From the NCBI GenBank assembly GCA_021287075.1, contig JAJTBD010000006.1, positions 89,025-153,024 of the forward strand: 64,000 nucleotides of DNA, written 5' to 3'. Under the pieces are notes generated by a model that worked only from the letters and a program-made list of their open reading frames with translations, searched no databases and was not told the origin of the DNA. The stretch comes from Micrococcales bacterium. Lineage in GTDB: Bacteria > Actinomycetota > Actinomycetes > Actinomycetales > Dermatophilaceae. The stretch's first letter is position 1. Each line of letters begins with the position of its first letter. A program made the position numbers and the translations under genes. This document shows, one piece after another, positions 7,960 through 17,004 of this stretch.

Positions 7960-8421
7960 ATGCACTGCCCCTTCTGCCGCCACAGCGACTCGCGGGTGAT
8001 GGACTCGCGCACGACCGACGACGGCTCCTCGATCCGTCGACGGCGCCAGTGCCCCGAGTGCGGCCGCCGCTTCACCACGGTCGAGACCGCGGGCCTGTCG
8101 GTGGTCAAGCGCTCCGGGGTCACCGAGCCGTTCAGCCGGGGCAAGGTCCTGGTCGGCGTCCGCAAGGCCTGTCAGGGCCGACCGGTCACCGAGGACCAGC
8201 TCGCGCTGCTGGCCCAGCAGGTCGAGGAGGCCATCCGGGGCCAGGGCCAGGCCGAGGTCGACGCACACGAGGTCGGCCTCGCCGTGCTCGAGCCGCTGCG
8301 ACGGCTCGACGAGGTGGCCTACCTGCGCTTCGCGTCGGTCTACCAGGCCTTCGACTCGCTCGAGGACTTCGAGACCGCCATCACCCTGCTGCGCCAGGAG
8401 GCGAGTATGCCGCGGACCTAG
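7960..8421 (+). CDS. nrdR: NrdR, nucleotide-sensing repressor of ribonucleotide reductase
   Basis: A 153-residue repressor that reads the ATP/dATP balance and binds paired NrdR boxes. The N-terminal zinc ribbon has CPFC at residues 3-6 and CPEC at 31-34. The ATP-cone domain spans about 49-139. The start at 7960 has AGGAGGAGAAG just upstream and gives the standard MHCPFC N-terminus; a longer upstream frame would place the promoter region inside the protein. nrdJ follows after 161 bases, and the two very likely form an operon under the NrdR boxes at 7785-7831. Length and motifs are typical of the family, and I see nothing broken. Confidence 0.96.
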   Translation: MHCPFCRHSDSRVMDSRTTDDGSSIRRRRQCPECGRRFTTVETAGLSVVKRSGVTEPFSRGKVLVGVRKACQGRPVTEDQLALLAQQVEEAIRGQGQAEVDAHEVGLAVLEPLRRLDEVAYLRFASVYQAFDSLEDFETAITLLRQEASMPRT

Positions 8422-8582
8422 GTCCGCGGCCGCCACACCTTCGGCTGTCGGTGCGCTCCAGCAGACTCGGAGCCACCCGCCGGCACCCGGCCCAGCACCG
8501 CTGCCACGCACGCAGCACCCACAGCAAGACCACACCACAGCAGCAACCACACAGCAGCAACCACGAATGAGGGAGAGCAGAC

Positions 8583-11483
8583 ATGACCGAGACGGTCGGC
8601 CGCGGCTCGCGCGCCAAGGGCGCCAAGGCCAAGGGCATCAAGGTCGAGCGCATCTACACCACCCCGGGTGTCCACCCCTATGACGAGGTGACCTGGGAGA
8701 AGCGCGACGTCGTCCAGCAGAACTGGAAGACGGGCGAGACGATCTTCGAGCAGCGCGGTGTCGAGTTCCCCGACTTCTGGTCGGTCAACGCCTCCACCAT
8801 CGTCACCACCAAGTACTTCCGCGGCGCCGTCGGCACCGAGGCCCGCGAGAGCGGCCTGAAGCAGCTGATCGACCGCGTCGTGCTCACCTACGTCAAGGCG
8901 GGCAAGGACCACGGCTACTTCGCGTCCGAGGAGGACGCCGAGGTCTTCGAGCACGAGCTGACCTATGCGCTGCTGCACCAGGTCTTCTCGTTCAACTCCC
9001 CGGTGTGGTTCAACGTCGGCACCAAGAGCCCCCAGCAGGTCTCGGCCTGCTTCATCCTCTCGGTCGACGACTCGATGGACTCGATCCTCGGCTGGTACAA
9101 GGAGGAGGGCAAGATCTTCCAGGGCGGCTCCGGCGCCGGCCTCAACCTCTCCCGCATCCGCTCCTCCAAGGAGCTGCTCTCCTCCGGCGGCACCGCCTCC
9201 GGCCCGGTCTCCTTCATGCGCGGTGCCGACGCCTCCGCCGGCACCATCAAGTCCGGTGGCGCGACCCGCCGCGCGGCCAAGATGGTCGTCCTCGACGTCG
9301 ACCACCCCGACATCGAGGAGTTCGTCGAGACCAAGGCGCGCGAGGAGGACAAGATCCGCGCGCTGCGCGACGCCGGCTTCGACATGGACCTCGGCGGCAA
9401 GGACATCGTCTCGGTCCAGTACCAGAACGCCAACAACTCCGTGCGCGTCAACGACGAGTTCATGCGCGCCGTCGAGGAGGGCACCGACTTCGCCCTCACC
9501 TCGCGCCTGGACGGCTCCGAGGTCGAGCGCGTCGACGCCCGTGAGCTCATGCGCAAGATCGCGACCGCCGCGTGGGAGTGCGCCGACCCCGGCATCCAGT
9601 ACGACGACACGATCAACGACTGGCACACCAACCCCGAGACCGGTCGGATCACCGCGTCCAACCCCTGCTCGGAGTACATGTCGCTCGACAACTCCTCGTG
9701 CAACCTCGCCTCGCTCAACCTGCTGAAGTTCCTCAAGGACGACGACACCTTCGACGCCGTCACCTTCCAGAAGGTCGCGGAGCTGGTCATCACGGCGATG
9801 GACATCTCCATCTGCTTCGCCGACTTCCCGACCGAGTCGATCGGCAAGACGACGGTCGACTACCGCCAGCTCGGCATCGGCTACGCCAACCTCGGCGCGC
9901 TGCTCATGGCCACCGGCCACGGCTACGACTCCGAGGGTGGCCGCTCGCTCGCCGCCGCGATCACCTCGCTGCTCACCGGCGCGGCATACAAGCGCTCGGC
10001 CGAGCTCGCCGCGGTCGTCGGCCCCTACAACGGCTACGCCCGCAACGCCGACGCGCACAAGCGGGTCATGCGCAAGCACCAGGCCGCCAACGACCACATC
10101 CGCACGATCGGCACGATGGACGCCGACATCCACCGCGTCGCCACCAAGGCGTGGGACGCCGTGGTCAAGACGGGCGAGAAGGCCGGCTACCGCAACGCCC
10201 AGGCCTCGGTGCTGGCGCCGACCGGCACCATCGGCTTCATGATGGACTGCGACACCACCGGCATCGAGCCCGACTTCTCCCTGGTGAAGTTCAAGAAGCT
10301 CGTCGGCGGCGGCTCCATGCAGATCGTCAACCTGACGATCCCGCGCGCCCTCAAGAAGCTCGGCTACACGCAGGAGACCATCGAGGCGATCGTCGAGTTC
10401 ATCGCCGACAAGGGCCACGTCATCGACGCCCCGGGCCTCAAGCCCGAGCACTACGAGGTCTTCGACACCGCCATGGGCGCGCGGGCCATCTCCCCGATGG
10501 GCCACGTGCGCATGATGGCCGCGGTCCAGCCCTTCCTGTCCGGCGCCATCTCCAAGACGGTCAACCTCCCCGAGACGGCCAGCGTCGAGGAGATCGAGGA
10601 CGTCTACGTCCAGGGCTGGAAGATGGGCCTGAAGGCGCTCGCGGTCTACCGCGACAACTGCAAGGTCGGCCAGCCGCTGTCCGATGGCGGCTCCACCGCC
10701 AAGGACGCCGCGGCCGCCAAGGAGGAGCCCAAGGTCGAGAAGGTCGTCGAGTACCGTCCCGTCCGCAAGCGCCTGCCCAAGCGCCGTCCCTCGCAAACGA
10801 TCTCGTTCTCCGTCGGTGGCGCCGAGGGCTACCTCACGGCCGGGTCCTACCCCGACGACGGTCTGGGCGAGATCTTCCTCAAGTTCGGCAAGCAGGGCTC
10901 GACCCTGGCCGGCGTGATGGACGCCTTCTCGATCGCCGTCTCCATCGGCCTCCAGTACGGCGTGCCGCTCGAGACCTATGTCGAGAAGTTCACCAACCTG
11001 CGCTTCGAGCCCGCCGGCATGACCGACGACCCCGACGTGCGCATGGCGCAGTCGATCATGGACTACGTCTTCCGCCGCCTGGCGCTGGACTACCTCGACT
11101 TCGACACCCGCTCGTTCATGGGCATCCACACCGCGGAGGAGCGGGCCCGCCAGCTCGAGACCGGCTCCTACGCCCCGGTGTCCTCGGACAACGAGTCCGA
11201 CGAGGAGATCGAAGACGAGATCGAGAACTACAGCCAGTCGGTCGTGACCAAGCCCAAGGCCGACAAGAAGTCGGAGGACCACGCCGACGAGGTGAAGTCC
11301 GGTGCGGGCGCCGCCTCGGCACGCGAGATCTCGCCCGAGATCCACTCCTCGGCCGAGCTGCTCGAGAAGTTCCAGGGCAAGGCAGCCGACGCCCCGATGT
11401 GCATGACCTGCGGCACCAAGATGCGTCCCGCAGGCTCCTGCTATGTCTGCGAGGGCTGCGGCAGCACCTCCGGCTGCAGCTGA
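8583..11483 (+). CDS. nrdJ: adenosylcobalamin-dependent (class II) ribonucleotide reductase
   Basis: Reduces ribonucleotides to deoxyribonucleotides using adenosylcobalamin as radical source, so it works with or without oxygen. The protein has 966 residues, of the long actinobacterial type. The catalytic core includes NPCSEY near 360-365 and CNLASLN shortly after. The C-terminal tail has a charged linker followed by CMTCGTKM and CYVCEGCG, a zinc-ribbon-like region plus redox cysteines. GGGAGAGCAG precedes the ATG. Codon use is strongly biased (Lys almost all AAG, Tyr mostly TAC), as for a highly expressed gene. It follows nrdR; no nrdAB or nrdE/F is in the window. I looked for a cobalamin riboswitch in the 161-base leader and found none. 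Confidence 0.97.
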   Translation: MTETVGRGSRAKGAKAKGIKVERIYTTPGVHPYDEVTWEKRDVVQQNWKTGETIFEQRGVEFPDFWSVNASTIVTTKYFRGAVGTEARESGLKQLIDRVVLTYVKAGKDHGYFASEEDAEVFEHELTYALLHQVFSFNSPVWFNVGTKSPQQVSACFILSVDDSMDSILGWYKEEGKIFQGGSGAGLNLSRIRSSKELLSSGGTASGPVSFMRGADASAGTIKSGGATRRAAKMVVLDVDHPDIEEFVETKAREEDKIRALRDAGFDMDLGGKDIVSVQYQNANNSVRVNDEFMRAVEEGTDFALTSRLDGSEVERVDARELMRKIATAAWECADPGIQYDDTINDWHTNPETGRITASNPCSEYMSLDNSSCNLASLNLLKFLKDDDTFDAVTFQKVAELVITAMDISICFADFPTESIGKTTVDYRQLGIGYANLGALLMATGHGYDSEGGRSLAAAITSLLTGAAYKRSAELAAVVGPYNGYARNADAHKRVMRKHQAANDHIRTIGTMDADIHRVATKAWDAVVKTGEKAGYRNAQASVLAPTGTIGFMMDCDTTGIEPDFSLVKFKKLVGGGSMQIVNLTIPRALKKLGYTQETIEAIVEFIADKGHVIDAPGLKPEHYEVFDTAMGARAISPMGHVRMMAAVQPFLSGAISKTVNLPETASVEEIEDVYVQGWKMGLKALAVYRDNCKVGQPLSDGGSTAKDAAAAKEEPKVEKVVEYRPVRKRLPKRRPSQTISFSVGGAEGYLTAGSYPDDGLGEIFLKFGKQGSTLAGVMDAFSIAVSIGLQYGVPLETYVEKFTNLRFEPAGMTDDPDVRMAQSIMDYVFRRLALDYLDFDTRSFMGIHTAEERARQLETGSYAPVSSDNESDEEIEDEIENYSQSVVTKPKADKKSEDHADEVKSGAGAASAREISPEIHSSAELLEKFQGKAADAPMCMTCGTKMRPAGSCYVCEGCGSTSGCS

Positions 11484-11496
11484 TCGACGTCGTGTG

Positions 11497-11530
11497 AAGG
11501 GGCCGGTCCCAGCTCGGGACCGGCCCCTTT
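11497..11530 (+). terminator. intrinsic terminator of nrdRJ
   Basis: A perfect 14-bp stem, AAGGGGCCGGTCCC and its complement, around the loop AGCTC, ends in TTT and starts 13 bases after the nrdJ stop codon. Confidence 0.85.
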
Positions 11531-11623
11531 GCCGTATGCCGCGCGCTGTTGTCCCAGCGCTCGATCGCCCAGGGCGGCCGCTACCGGCCGGTCGCCCGGG
11601 GTCACCATGGCAGGGTCGAGGGC

Positions 11624-12274
11624 ATGGCTTCGACCCTGATCTCCGGCGACGAGTTCGCCGCCCTCGGCCTCGAGCACTGGCGTCCGATGTACGACGCCAT
11701 CGAGGCCCGGTTCCGGACAGAGAGCTTCGCCCACGGGCTGGAGTTCGTGACCCGGATCGGTGCAGCTGCCGAGGCCGCCGACCACCATCCCGATCTCACC
11801 CTGACCTATGGCTCGGTCCACGTCGTGCTCACCAGCCACGACGTCGGCGGCAAGACCCAGCGGGACGTCACCCTCGCCCGCACCATCAGCGCGATCGCTG
11901 ACGAGCTCGGCATCGATGCCGACCCGGCGAGCATCCAGCGTGCCGAGCTCGGTCTGGACACGTGGGACCGCGACGCGGTGAAGCCGTTCTGGCAGACCGT
12001 CCTGGCCCTGGAGGCCACCGACGACGCTGACGAGCTGCGGGATGCCGAGGGAGTCCACCCCACCGTGTGGTTCCAGGAGTCCGGCCCCGACACAGCCCAG
12101 CGCTGGCACATCGACCTTCGCGTCCCGCCAGAGGAGGCTCCGGCCCGGATCGCCGGGGCGCTGCGCGCCGGCGGCACGGTTGTCGACGACAGTGACGCGC
12201 CGAGGTGCACTGTGCTGGCCGACCCGCAGGGCAACCGGGTCTGCGTCTGCACCCACGTCGGGCGCTCGCACTGA
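11624..12274 (+). CDS. pterin carbinolamine dehydratase-glyoxalase-like fusion protein
   Basis: A 216-residue two-domain protein. Residues 1-95 are a 4a-hydroxytetrahydrobiopterin dehydratase (PCD) domain with the DHHPDL motif near 52-57 and the following TYGSVHVVLTSHD stretch. PCD enzymes recycle oxidised pterin cofactors after aromatic amino-acid hydroxylation. Residues about 110-214 look like a glyoxalase/VOC-type domain (VHPTVWFQES, RWHIDLRVP, LADPQGNRVCVCT). No hydroxylase gene is nearby, so the substrate is unknown. I took the ATG at 11624 because it begins the PCD homology; the upstream extension is not conserved-looking. It stands alone between the nrdJ terminator and the SHOCT gene. 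Confidence 0.82.
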   Translation: MASTLISGDEFAALGLEHWRPMYDAIEARFRTESFAHGLEFVTRIGAAAEAADHHPDLTLTYGSVHVVLTSHDVGGKTQRDVTLARTISAIADELGIDADPASIQRAELGLDTWDRDAVKPFWQTVLALEATDDADELRDAEGVHPTVWFQESGPDTAQRWHIDLRVPPEEAPARIAGALRAGGTVVDDSDAPRCTVLADPQGNRVCVCTHVGRSH

Positions 12275-12303
12275 CAGGCGTTGGCTGTGCCACAGTTGGG
12301 CCC

Positions 12304-12894
12304 ATGACAGGGGAGGGGCCACCGCCCGTCACGGGACGCGGGGTGGCAGCGACCAGGGCCGCGGAGATGATCCGCGCGACCCAGGCCCACCTGGTGCCCG
12401 GCGAGGGCCTCATCGGGCTGTTCAGGGTGGTCAACTTCAACCCGAGCATGGACTATCTGGCGGTGACCAGCCGCCGCCTGCTCGGGCTGAGCTATCTGTG
12501 CGAGAAGATCAACGACCGGGGCAGCTTCGCGCTGCGTGACATCTGGTCGGTCGACCTCACGGACAAGGGATTCGTCGAGGTGACCGCCCACCCGGTCGAC
12601 GGGACCCCCGGGCGCGGGCGCAGCGTGACCTACAAGCTCGTCGAGTCCGACGACACCGCCGAACTGCTCGCCTGTCTGCGACGGGTCCGGCCGAGAGGCC
12701 CCCTCGAGGCGGGGACGCTGGGCCCAGCCGGTGACCCGGTCCTTGGCCCAGACGGTGCCGACGCGCTGGCGGACTCGTCCACACCAGGGGAGCTGGCCGC
12801 CGCGCTGGAGCGGATCGCGGGCCTGCACGCCGGCGGCGCGCTCACCGACGAGGAGTTCGCGGCCGCCAAGGCCCGGATGCTCGGTCTGGGCTGA
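12304..12894 (+). CDS. SHOCT-domain protein of unknown function
   Basis: A 196-residue soluble protein. Residues about 20-125 (LVPGEGLIGLFRVVNFNPSM onwards) form a beta-rich region that may be a bacterial PH-like domain; this is a guess from pattern. A Pro/Gly-rich linker follows. The last 30 residues, LERIAGLHAGGALTDEEFAA, are a typical SHOCT motif, a short C-terminal oligomerisation module. No membrane segment is visible. It starts 29 bases after the fusion gene and ends 22 bases before the agmatinase-like gene on the same strand. Function unknown. Confidence 0.7.
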   Translation: MTGEGPPPVTGRGVAATRAAEMIRATQAHLVPGEGLIGLFRVVNFNPSMDYLAVTSRRLLGLSYLCEKINDRGSFALRDIWSVDLTDKGFVEVTAHPVDGTPGRGRSVTYKLVESDDTAELLACLRRVRPRGPLEAGTLGPAGDPVLGPDGADALADSSTPGELAAALERIAGLHAGGALTDEEFAAAKARMLGLG

Positions 12895-12916
12895 CCTGCC
12901 GGCGCTACGGTGAGTC

Positions 12917-13933
12917 ATGGCCCGATATGGAGCGCAGTACGGTCCCGACATCACCTTCCTCGGCGTGGAGCCGTGCGACTGGGCCGACCCGGCCACCTAT
13001 GACGGCGCCGATGTCGTGATCATCGGCGCGCCCTACGACGGCGGTGCCTCCCACCGCGGCGGTGCCCGCTTCGGCCCGCGGCACATCCGCCAGTCCTGCT
13101 ATCTGGGGCACGACGGCAGCCGCCCCTCCCTCGCGATGCGCGTCGACGGGCTGCGCGACATCCGCGTCCTCGACGCCGGCGATGTCGAGATGTTCGCCGG
13201 CGACGCCGAGCGCTCCCTCGGCTCGCTCCAGGAGGCGGTGTATGCCGTGACCGCCGCCGGCGCAATCCCGCTCGTCCTCGGCGGGGACCACTCCATCGCG
13301 CTCCCGGACGCCTCCGGGGTCGCGCAGCACCTCGGTGCCGGCCGCGTGTCGATGATCCACTTCGACGCGCACGCCGACACTGGGGACAGCTCCTTCGGGT
13401 CCCTGATCGGCCATGGCCAGCCCATGCGCAGGCTGATCGAGTCGGGGGCCGTGCGCGGAGACCGCTTCCTCCAGATCGGCCTGCGCGGCTACTGGCCAGG
13501 GCCCGAGACCCTGGGCTGGATGGCGCAGCAGCAGATGCGCAGCTATGAGATGAGCGAGATCACGGCCCGTGGCCTCCAGGCCTGCCTGACCGAGGCCTTC
13601 GACATCGCCCTCGACGACTGCGACGCGGTCTTCCTCTCGGTCGACATCGACGTCTGCGACCCGGGGCACGCACCCGGCACCGGCACGCCCGAGCCGGGCG
13701 GCCTGACGGCCCGCGAGCTGCTCGACTCGGTGCGCCGCATCGCCTATGAGCTGCCGGTGGCCGGGATCGACATCGTCGAGGTCTCGCCGCCCTATGACCA
13801 GGCCGACATCACGGCATTCCTCGCCAATCGCGTTGTGCTGGAATCACTCTCAGGCATCGCACGCCGTCGTCGTGATGCACAGACCGGTGAGCGCTGGGAC
13901 CCGGCCACCCCGCTGCTCGACGGGCGCGACTGA
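12917..13933 (+). CDS. ureohydrolase, agmatinase family
   Basis: A 338-residue binuclear manganese hydrolase that should release urea from a guanidino compound. The metal ligands are present: GGDHS near 122-126, DAHADT near 150-155 and the DIDVCDP...PGTGTPEPGG block near 242-260. The N-terminal GAPYDGGASHRGGARFGP block is also typical. Agmatine is the usual default substrate, but guanidinobutyrate or related compounds are equally possible, since the specificity loop cannot be judged by eye. No polyamine pathway gene is adjacent. It converges on the M14 peptidase gene, with five bases between the stop codons. Confidence 0.85.
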   Translation: MARYGAQYGPDITFLGVEPCDWADPATYDGADVVIIGAPYDGGASHRGGARFGPRHIRQSCYLGHDGSRPSLAMRVDGLRDIRVLDAGDVEMFAGDAERSLGSLQEAVYAVTAAGAIPLVLGGDHSIALPDASGVAQHLGAGRVSMIHFDAHADTGDSSFGSLIGHGQPMRRLIESGAVRGDRFLQIGLRGYWPGPETLGWMAQQQMRSYEMSEITARGLQACLTEAFDIALDDCDAVFLSVDIDVCDPGHAPGTGTPEPGGLTARELLDSVRRIAYELPVAGIDIVEVSPPYDQADITAFLANRVVLESLSGIARRRRDAQTGERWDPATPLLDGRD

Positions 13934-13938
13934 CCGAG

Positions 13939-14709
13939 TCACGCCGCCATGGCGGCGACGGTCCCGAAGGCCACCTTGCTGATCTGGGTGCTCGTCGGCG
14001 CGGAGCCGAACTCGATCGTGATCACCGAGCCGCCGTGGTTGGCGTTGTACCAGACCTGGGCGGTGCCCCGGCAGACGCCCGTGCACGCGAAGGACCGCGA
14101 CGGCAGGCCGGTGTTGGCGACCAGCCGGTTGTGGAAGCGCACGTTCTTGAGCCCATAGCGGTCGACGCCGTAGAGCGGCTGGTGGAGGACGGCTGCCTCC
14201 CAGGGCTGGATCCGGTGGAGGAAGTCGCGCACCGCCCGTGTCTCCGGCTCGCTCCACGGCCGGGGGCCCTGGTAGTAGCCGGCGCCGGGCCGGTAGACAT
14301 AGGCCCAGTTCGTGGAGAAGTTGCGGTTGATGTCGACGCCGTGGGCGTTGCCCCGGGTGTTGGCGGCATACCCGTCCGGGTTCGCGGTGGGGATCACCCA
14401 GAGGTCCAGGTTCGTCGGCCGCGAGCCGTTGATCAGCCGCCATGCCGCGGTGTAGCCGGCCTTCTCGTTGCCGTGCAGCTGCCCGATGATGACCCGCTTG
14501 CGTGCGGCTGTCGGGTTGCCGATCCGATAGGCGTTGATGGCACGGCCGCGGACCGAGGTGCCGATGCGCACCGGTGCCGGGGCCGCGGCCCGGGTGCCGG
14601 CGCTTGCGGGGCCTGCCGCCGCGACACCAGGCGCGGTCACGGCCAGACCCGAGATGGTCACTGCGGCAGCGAGGACCGCTCGACGGCATGCAAAAGCGTT
14701 GTGACGCAT
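13939..14709 (-). CDS. secreted M14-family zinc carboxypeptidase
   Basis: A 256-residue exported metallopeptidase. A Sec signal peptide covers about residues 1-32 (basic start, hydrophobic core, AAA end). Zinc ligands are His79 and Glu82 in HGNEKAG and probably His176 in VLHQPLYG. DINRNF at 126-131 is the usual substrate-binding Asn-Arg. The catalytic Glu is in ITIEFGS near the C-terminus. Four further cysteines are few enough for one disulphide in CTGVC. Members of this compact group cleave murein peptides or protein C-termini, and I cannot tell which. The ATG at 14709 starts right at the signal peptide. Confidence 0.85.
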   Translation of the reverse strand: MRHNAFACRRAVLAAAVTISGLAVTAPGVAAAGPASAGTRAAAPAPVRIGTSVRGRAINAYRIGNPTAARKRVIIGQLHGNEKAGYTAAWRLINGSRPTNLDLWVIPTANPDGYAANTRGNAHGVDINRNFSTNWAYVYRPGAGYYQGPRPWSEPETRAVRDFLHRIQPWEAAVLHQPLYGVDRYGLKNVRFHNRLVANTGLPSRSFACTGVCRGTAQVWYNANHGGSVITIEFGSAPTSTQISKVAFGTVAAMAA

Positions 14710-14802
14710 AGTGATTCCTTCCCCTGAAGGGCGTCGTTGCCCTATGCCCTCAAGATGCGGTGAGGGGCCCCGGTCGTTACCTGCCCCGGCTAGGCTGGCC
14801 GC

Positions 14803-15180
14803 ATGATCGATCACTTCGGGATCAACTGCGACGACTTCGAGGCCAGCTGTCGCTTCTATGACGGCGTCCTCGCCACCCTCGGGCACACCCGGCTGATGGA
14901 CTTCGGCAAGGCCATCGGCTACGGCTCCGACGACAAGCCGGCGTTCTGGATCTCGGCCATGCCCGGGGCCGAGCCCAACCGCGAGATGCACATCGCCTTC
15001 ACCGCTGCCGACGAGGCCCACGTGAAAGCCTTCTACGACAAGGCGATCGAGCTGGGTGCCGAGTCGCTCCACGCGCCCCGCCTCTGGCCCGAGTACCACC
15101 CCGGCTACTTCGGTGCCTTCGTGCGCGACCCCGACGGCAACAACGTCGAGGCCGTCTGCCACACCGCCTCCGAGGCCTGA
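14803..15180 (+). CDS. VOC-family (glyoxalase-like) protein
   Basis: A single-domain 125-residue protein of the vicinal oxygen chelate superfamily. It has the paired beta-alpha-beta-beta-beta pattern with possible metal ligands His4 (MIDHFG), His70 region (MHIAFTA) and Glu in NNVEAV near the end. The family covers dioxygenases, glyoxalases and resistance proteins, so the reaction is unknown. It starts a short operon: its TGA overlaps the ATG of the HIT gene (ATGG within TGATGG). Confidence 0.8.
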   Translation: MIDHFGINCDDFEASCRFYDGVLATLGHTRLMDFGKAIGYGSDDKPAFWISAMPGAEPNREMHIAFTAADEAHVKAFYDKAIELGAESLHAPRLWPEYHPGYFGAFVRDPDGNNVEAVCHTASEA

Positions 15181-15590
15181 TGGCGTGCGTCTTCTGCGCG
15201 ATCGTCGCGGGTGAGAGCGAGGCGGCCCTCGTCGCCGAGACCGAGTCCGCGCTGGCCTTCCTCGACAGCCGGCCGCTCTTCCCCGGCCACGCGCTGGTCG
15301 TGCCGCGCACCCACGTGCCGACCCTGCCCGAGCTGCCCGCGCCGCTCCTCGCCGCCGTCATGGGCCTGGCCCAGCAGATCGCGGCCGTCATGCCCGCGGC
15401 GCTCGGTGCCCAAGGGACCTTCGTCGCGATGAACAACGTTGTCAGCCAGTCTGTCCCGCACCTGCACGTCCACGTCGTGCCGCGCACCAAGGGCGACGGC
15501 CTGCGCGGCTTCTTCTGGCCCCGTCACCCCTATGCCTCGGCCGAGGAGATGCAGGGGTATGCCGCGCGGCTGCGCGCCGCGCTGCCGTGA
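15180..15590 (+). CDS. HIT-family nucleotide hydrolase/transferase
   Basis: A 136-residue histidine-triad protein. The active site HLHVHVVP lies near residues 94-101, and the N-terminal CVFCAIVAGE block is the usual Hint/Fhit-like start with two cysteines. Such proteins hydrolyse AMP-lysine, AMP-NH2 or dinucleoside polyphosphates. The ATG overlaps the VOC stop, and its own TGA overlaps the GTG of the nuclease gene, so the three genes are probably translated together. Confidence 0.9.
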   Translation: MACVFCAIVAGESEAALVAETESALAFLDSRPLFPGHALVVPRTHVPTLPELPAPLLAAVMGLAQQIAAVMPAALGAQGTFVAMNNVVSQSVPHLHVHVVPRTKGDGLRGFFWPRHPYASAEEMQGYAARLRAALP

Positions 15591-16168
15591 GCCGAGCGCG
15601 TCGCGTCGCCCGCCTGCTGGTGCTCGCACTGCTCTGTCTGGCGACCCTGCTGCTGGCCGCCTATCTCGCCTGGGGGCGAGAGGGCGGGGAGCCGGCCGAC
15701 CCTCCACGCCGCGAGCCGGGCACCACCACGGCCACGTCCGGAGCGCCCCAGCGCGGTGCGGCGAGCGTGCGCTGGGTCATCGACGGCGACACCCTCGACG
15801 TGACCCTGGACGGGCGGCGCCAGCGGGTGCGGCTCCAGGGGATCGACGCGCCCGAGTCGGTGGGCAAGGGCAGCCCGGTCGAGTGCCTGGGCCCGGAGGC
15901 CGCCGCCCACCTCAGGTCGCTCGCGCCGGTGGGCTCCCGGGTCACCGTGGAGTGGCGCGGCCACCCCTATGACCGATACGGACGGCTGGTCGCCGGCGTG
16001 CGCACGCAGGAGGGGCTGCTCAACGAGCGGATGGCCGAGGAGGGGCTGGCCCGGCCGCTGCTCGGCTGGGGCGCGGGGCCCTACGACGCAGCCATCACCG
16101 CGGCATACCGCAGGGCGCAGCTCGCCCACCGTGGGCTCTTCGATCCCGCGTCCGGGTGCCGCCCGTAG
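15587..16168 (+). CDS. membrane-anchored thermonuclease-like (SNase) protein
   Basis: A 193-residue protein with an N-terminal hydrophobic helix (about 9-29; signal peptide or anchor), a Pro/Thr-rich linker, and a staphylococcal-nuclease domain at about 58-190. Catalytic-type residues are visible in DGDTLDV, RLQGIDAPES and YDRYGRLVA, matching the Asp, Arg/Glu and Arg of the family. It should act on nucleic acid outside the membrane. It starts with GTG in a GTGA overlap with the HIT stop codon. Confidence 0.85.
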   Translation: MSRARRVARLLVLALLCLATLLLAAYLAWGREGGEPADPPRREPGTTTATSGAPQRGAASVRWVIDGDTLDVTLDGRRQRVRLQGIDAPESVGKGSPVECLGPEAAAHLRSLAPVGSRVTVEWRGHPYDRYGRLVAGVRTQEGLLNERMAEEGLARPLLGWGAGPYDAAITAAYRRAQLAHRGLFDPASGCRP

Positions 16169-16178
16169 AATTCGGCCC

Positions 16179-16541
16179 GTGATCGCCTTCATCTCGACCT
16201 TCATCGTCATCGCGAGTCTGGTGCTCGGTGTCGTCGGGGTCGTCTGGGCGGCGCGCGACCGGCTCATCGACGACGGTGTGCTCGCCCTCAGCGCGGCCCT
16301 GCTGCTCGCGCTGATCGCCCAGGCCGGTGTGGCGCTCGCGCGGAGCGAGCCCATCTCCGACGGGGGAGAGCGGGCGACCTTCCTCGCCTATGCGTGCACC
16401 CTCCCGCTGGTGCCGGTCGGCGCGGCCTTCCTCGCGATCAAGGAGAAGTCGCGGTTTGGCATGGTCGTGGTCGCCGTGGGCGCCTTCGCCGTGCTGGTGA
16501 TGACCGCACGCATGGGCCAGATCTGGGGCATGTATGCCTGA
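16179..16541 (+). CDS. small four-helix membrane protein, unknown function
   Basis: 120 residues with four hydrophobic segments at about 2-21, 29-47, 66-86 and 94-112, joined by short loops. The GTG at 16179 starts at the first helix. The following membrane-protein gene overlaps it by eight bases (ATGCCTGA), so the pair is coupled and may form one complex. I do not recognise a named family. Confidence 0.72.
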   Translation: MIAFISTFIVIASLVLGVVGVVWAARDRLIDDGVLALSAALLLALIAQAGVALARSEPISDGGERATFLAYACTLPLVPVGAAFLAIKEKSRFGMVVVAVGAFAVLVMTARMGQIWGMYA

Positions 16542-16965
16542 GCTGCTCCGCGGCCGGGCGCCGGACCGCACCCAGTCCACCGGCGCCGGTCCCGGTCGTC
16601 TGCTCGTCGCCGTGTATGCCGTGCTCGCGCTGGCCGCGACCGGTCGCTCGGTCATGCAGCTGGTCACCGCGTTCGACGTTGCCCCCGTCGCCTATCTGCT
16701 GTCCGCGCTCGCGGCCCTGATCTATATCGTCGCGACCATCGCGCTGGCCCGTGGCGACGCGACCTCACGGCGCATCGCGTGGCTCGCCATCACCACCGAG
16801 CTCGTCGGTGTCCTGGTCGTCGGCCTCGCGTCCTACCTTGTGCCCCAGGCATTCCCGGACAAGACGGTGTGGAGCCACTTCGGCTCCGGCTATGGCTTCG
16901 TGCCCCTGGTCCTGCCCGTCCTGGGCCTGTGGTGGCTCGCTCGCTCGGCAGGCGGCCGAGGCTAG
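16534..16965 (+). CDS. membrane protein, unknown function
   Basis: 143 residues: a basic cytoplasmic N-terminus then four hydrophobic segments at about 22-40, 50-68, 76-98 and 120-137. The composition suits a small actinobacterial integral membrane protein conserved next to the preceding gene. It overlaps that gene by eight bases. A loop with KTVWSHFGSGYGF between helices 3 and 4 is the only distinctive stretch. Function unknown. Confidence 0.72.
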   Translation: MPELLRGRAPDRTQSTGAGPGRLLVAVYAVLALAATGRSVMQLVTAFDVAPVAYLLSALAALIYIVATIALARGDATSRRIAWLAITTELVGVLVVGLASYLVPQAFPDKTVWSHFGSGYGFVPLVLPVLGLWWLARSAGGRG

Positions 16966-17004
16966 CCCGCGAGGACTCGGCCCCTTCTGCGTACGATCAG
17001 GAGG

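Noticed and set aside
8422..8582. Cobalamin riboswitch before nrdJ
   Set aside because: The enzyme needs B12, so I looked for the conserved B12-box. The 161-base leader is a C/A-rich stretch with no such core.
8418..11345. Very long open frame antisense to nrdJ
   Set aside because: Its composition (runs of Gly, Val, Leu, Asp, Arg) is the complement of codon-biased nrdJ, it has no recognisable domain, and nrdJ is certain. Similar antisense frames opposite hrpA (23604-27473), sigA and ftsI were rejected for the same reason.
12205..12303. Longer N-terminus for the SHOCT protein
   Set aside because: The upstream frame overlaps the end of the preceding gene and reads as its shadow; ATG 12304 fits the gap.
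14710..15162. N-terminal extension of the M14 peptidase across the VOC gene
   Set aside because: The open frame continues, but the signal peptide starts at 14709 and the upstream part is antisense to the VOC gene.
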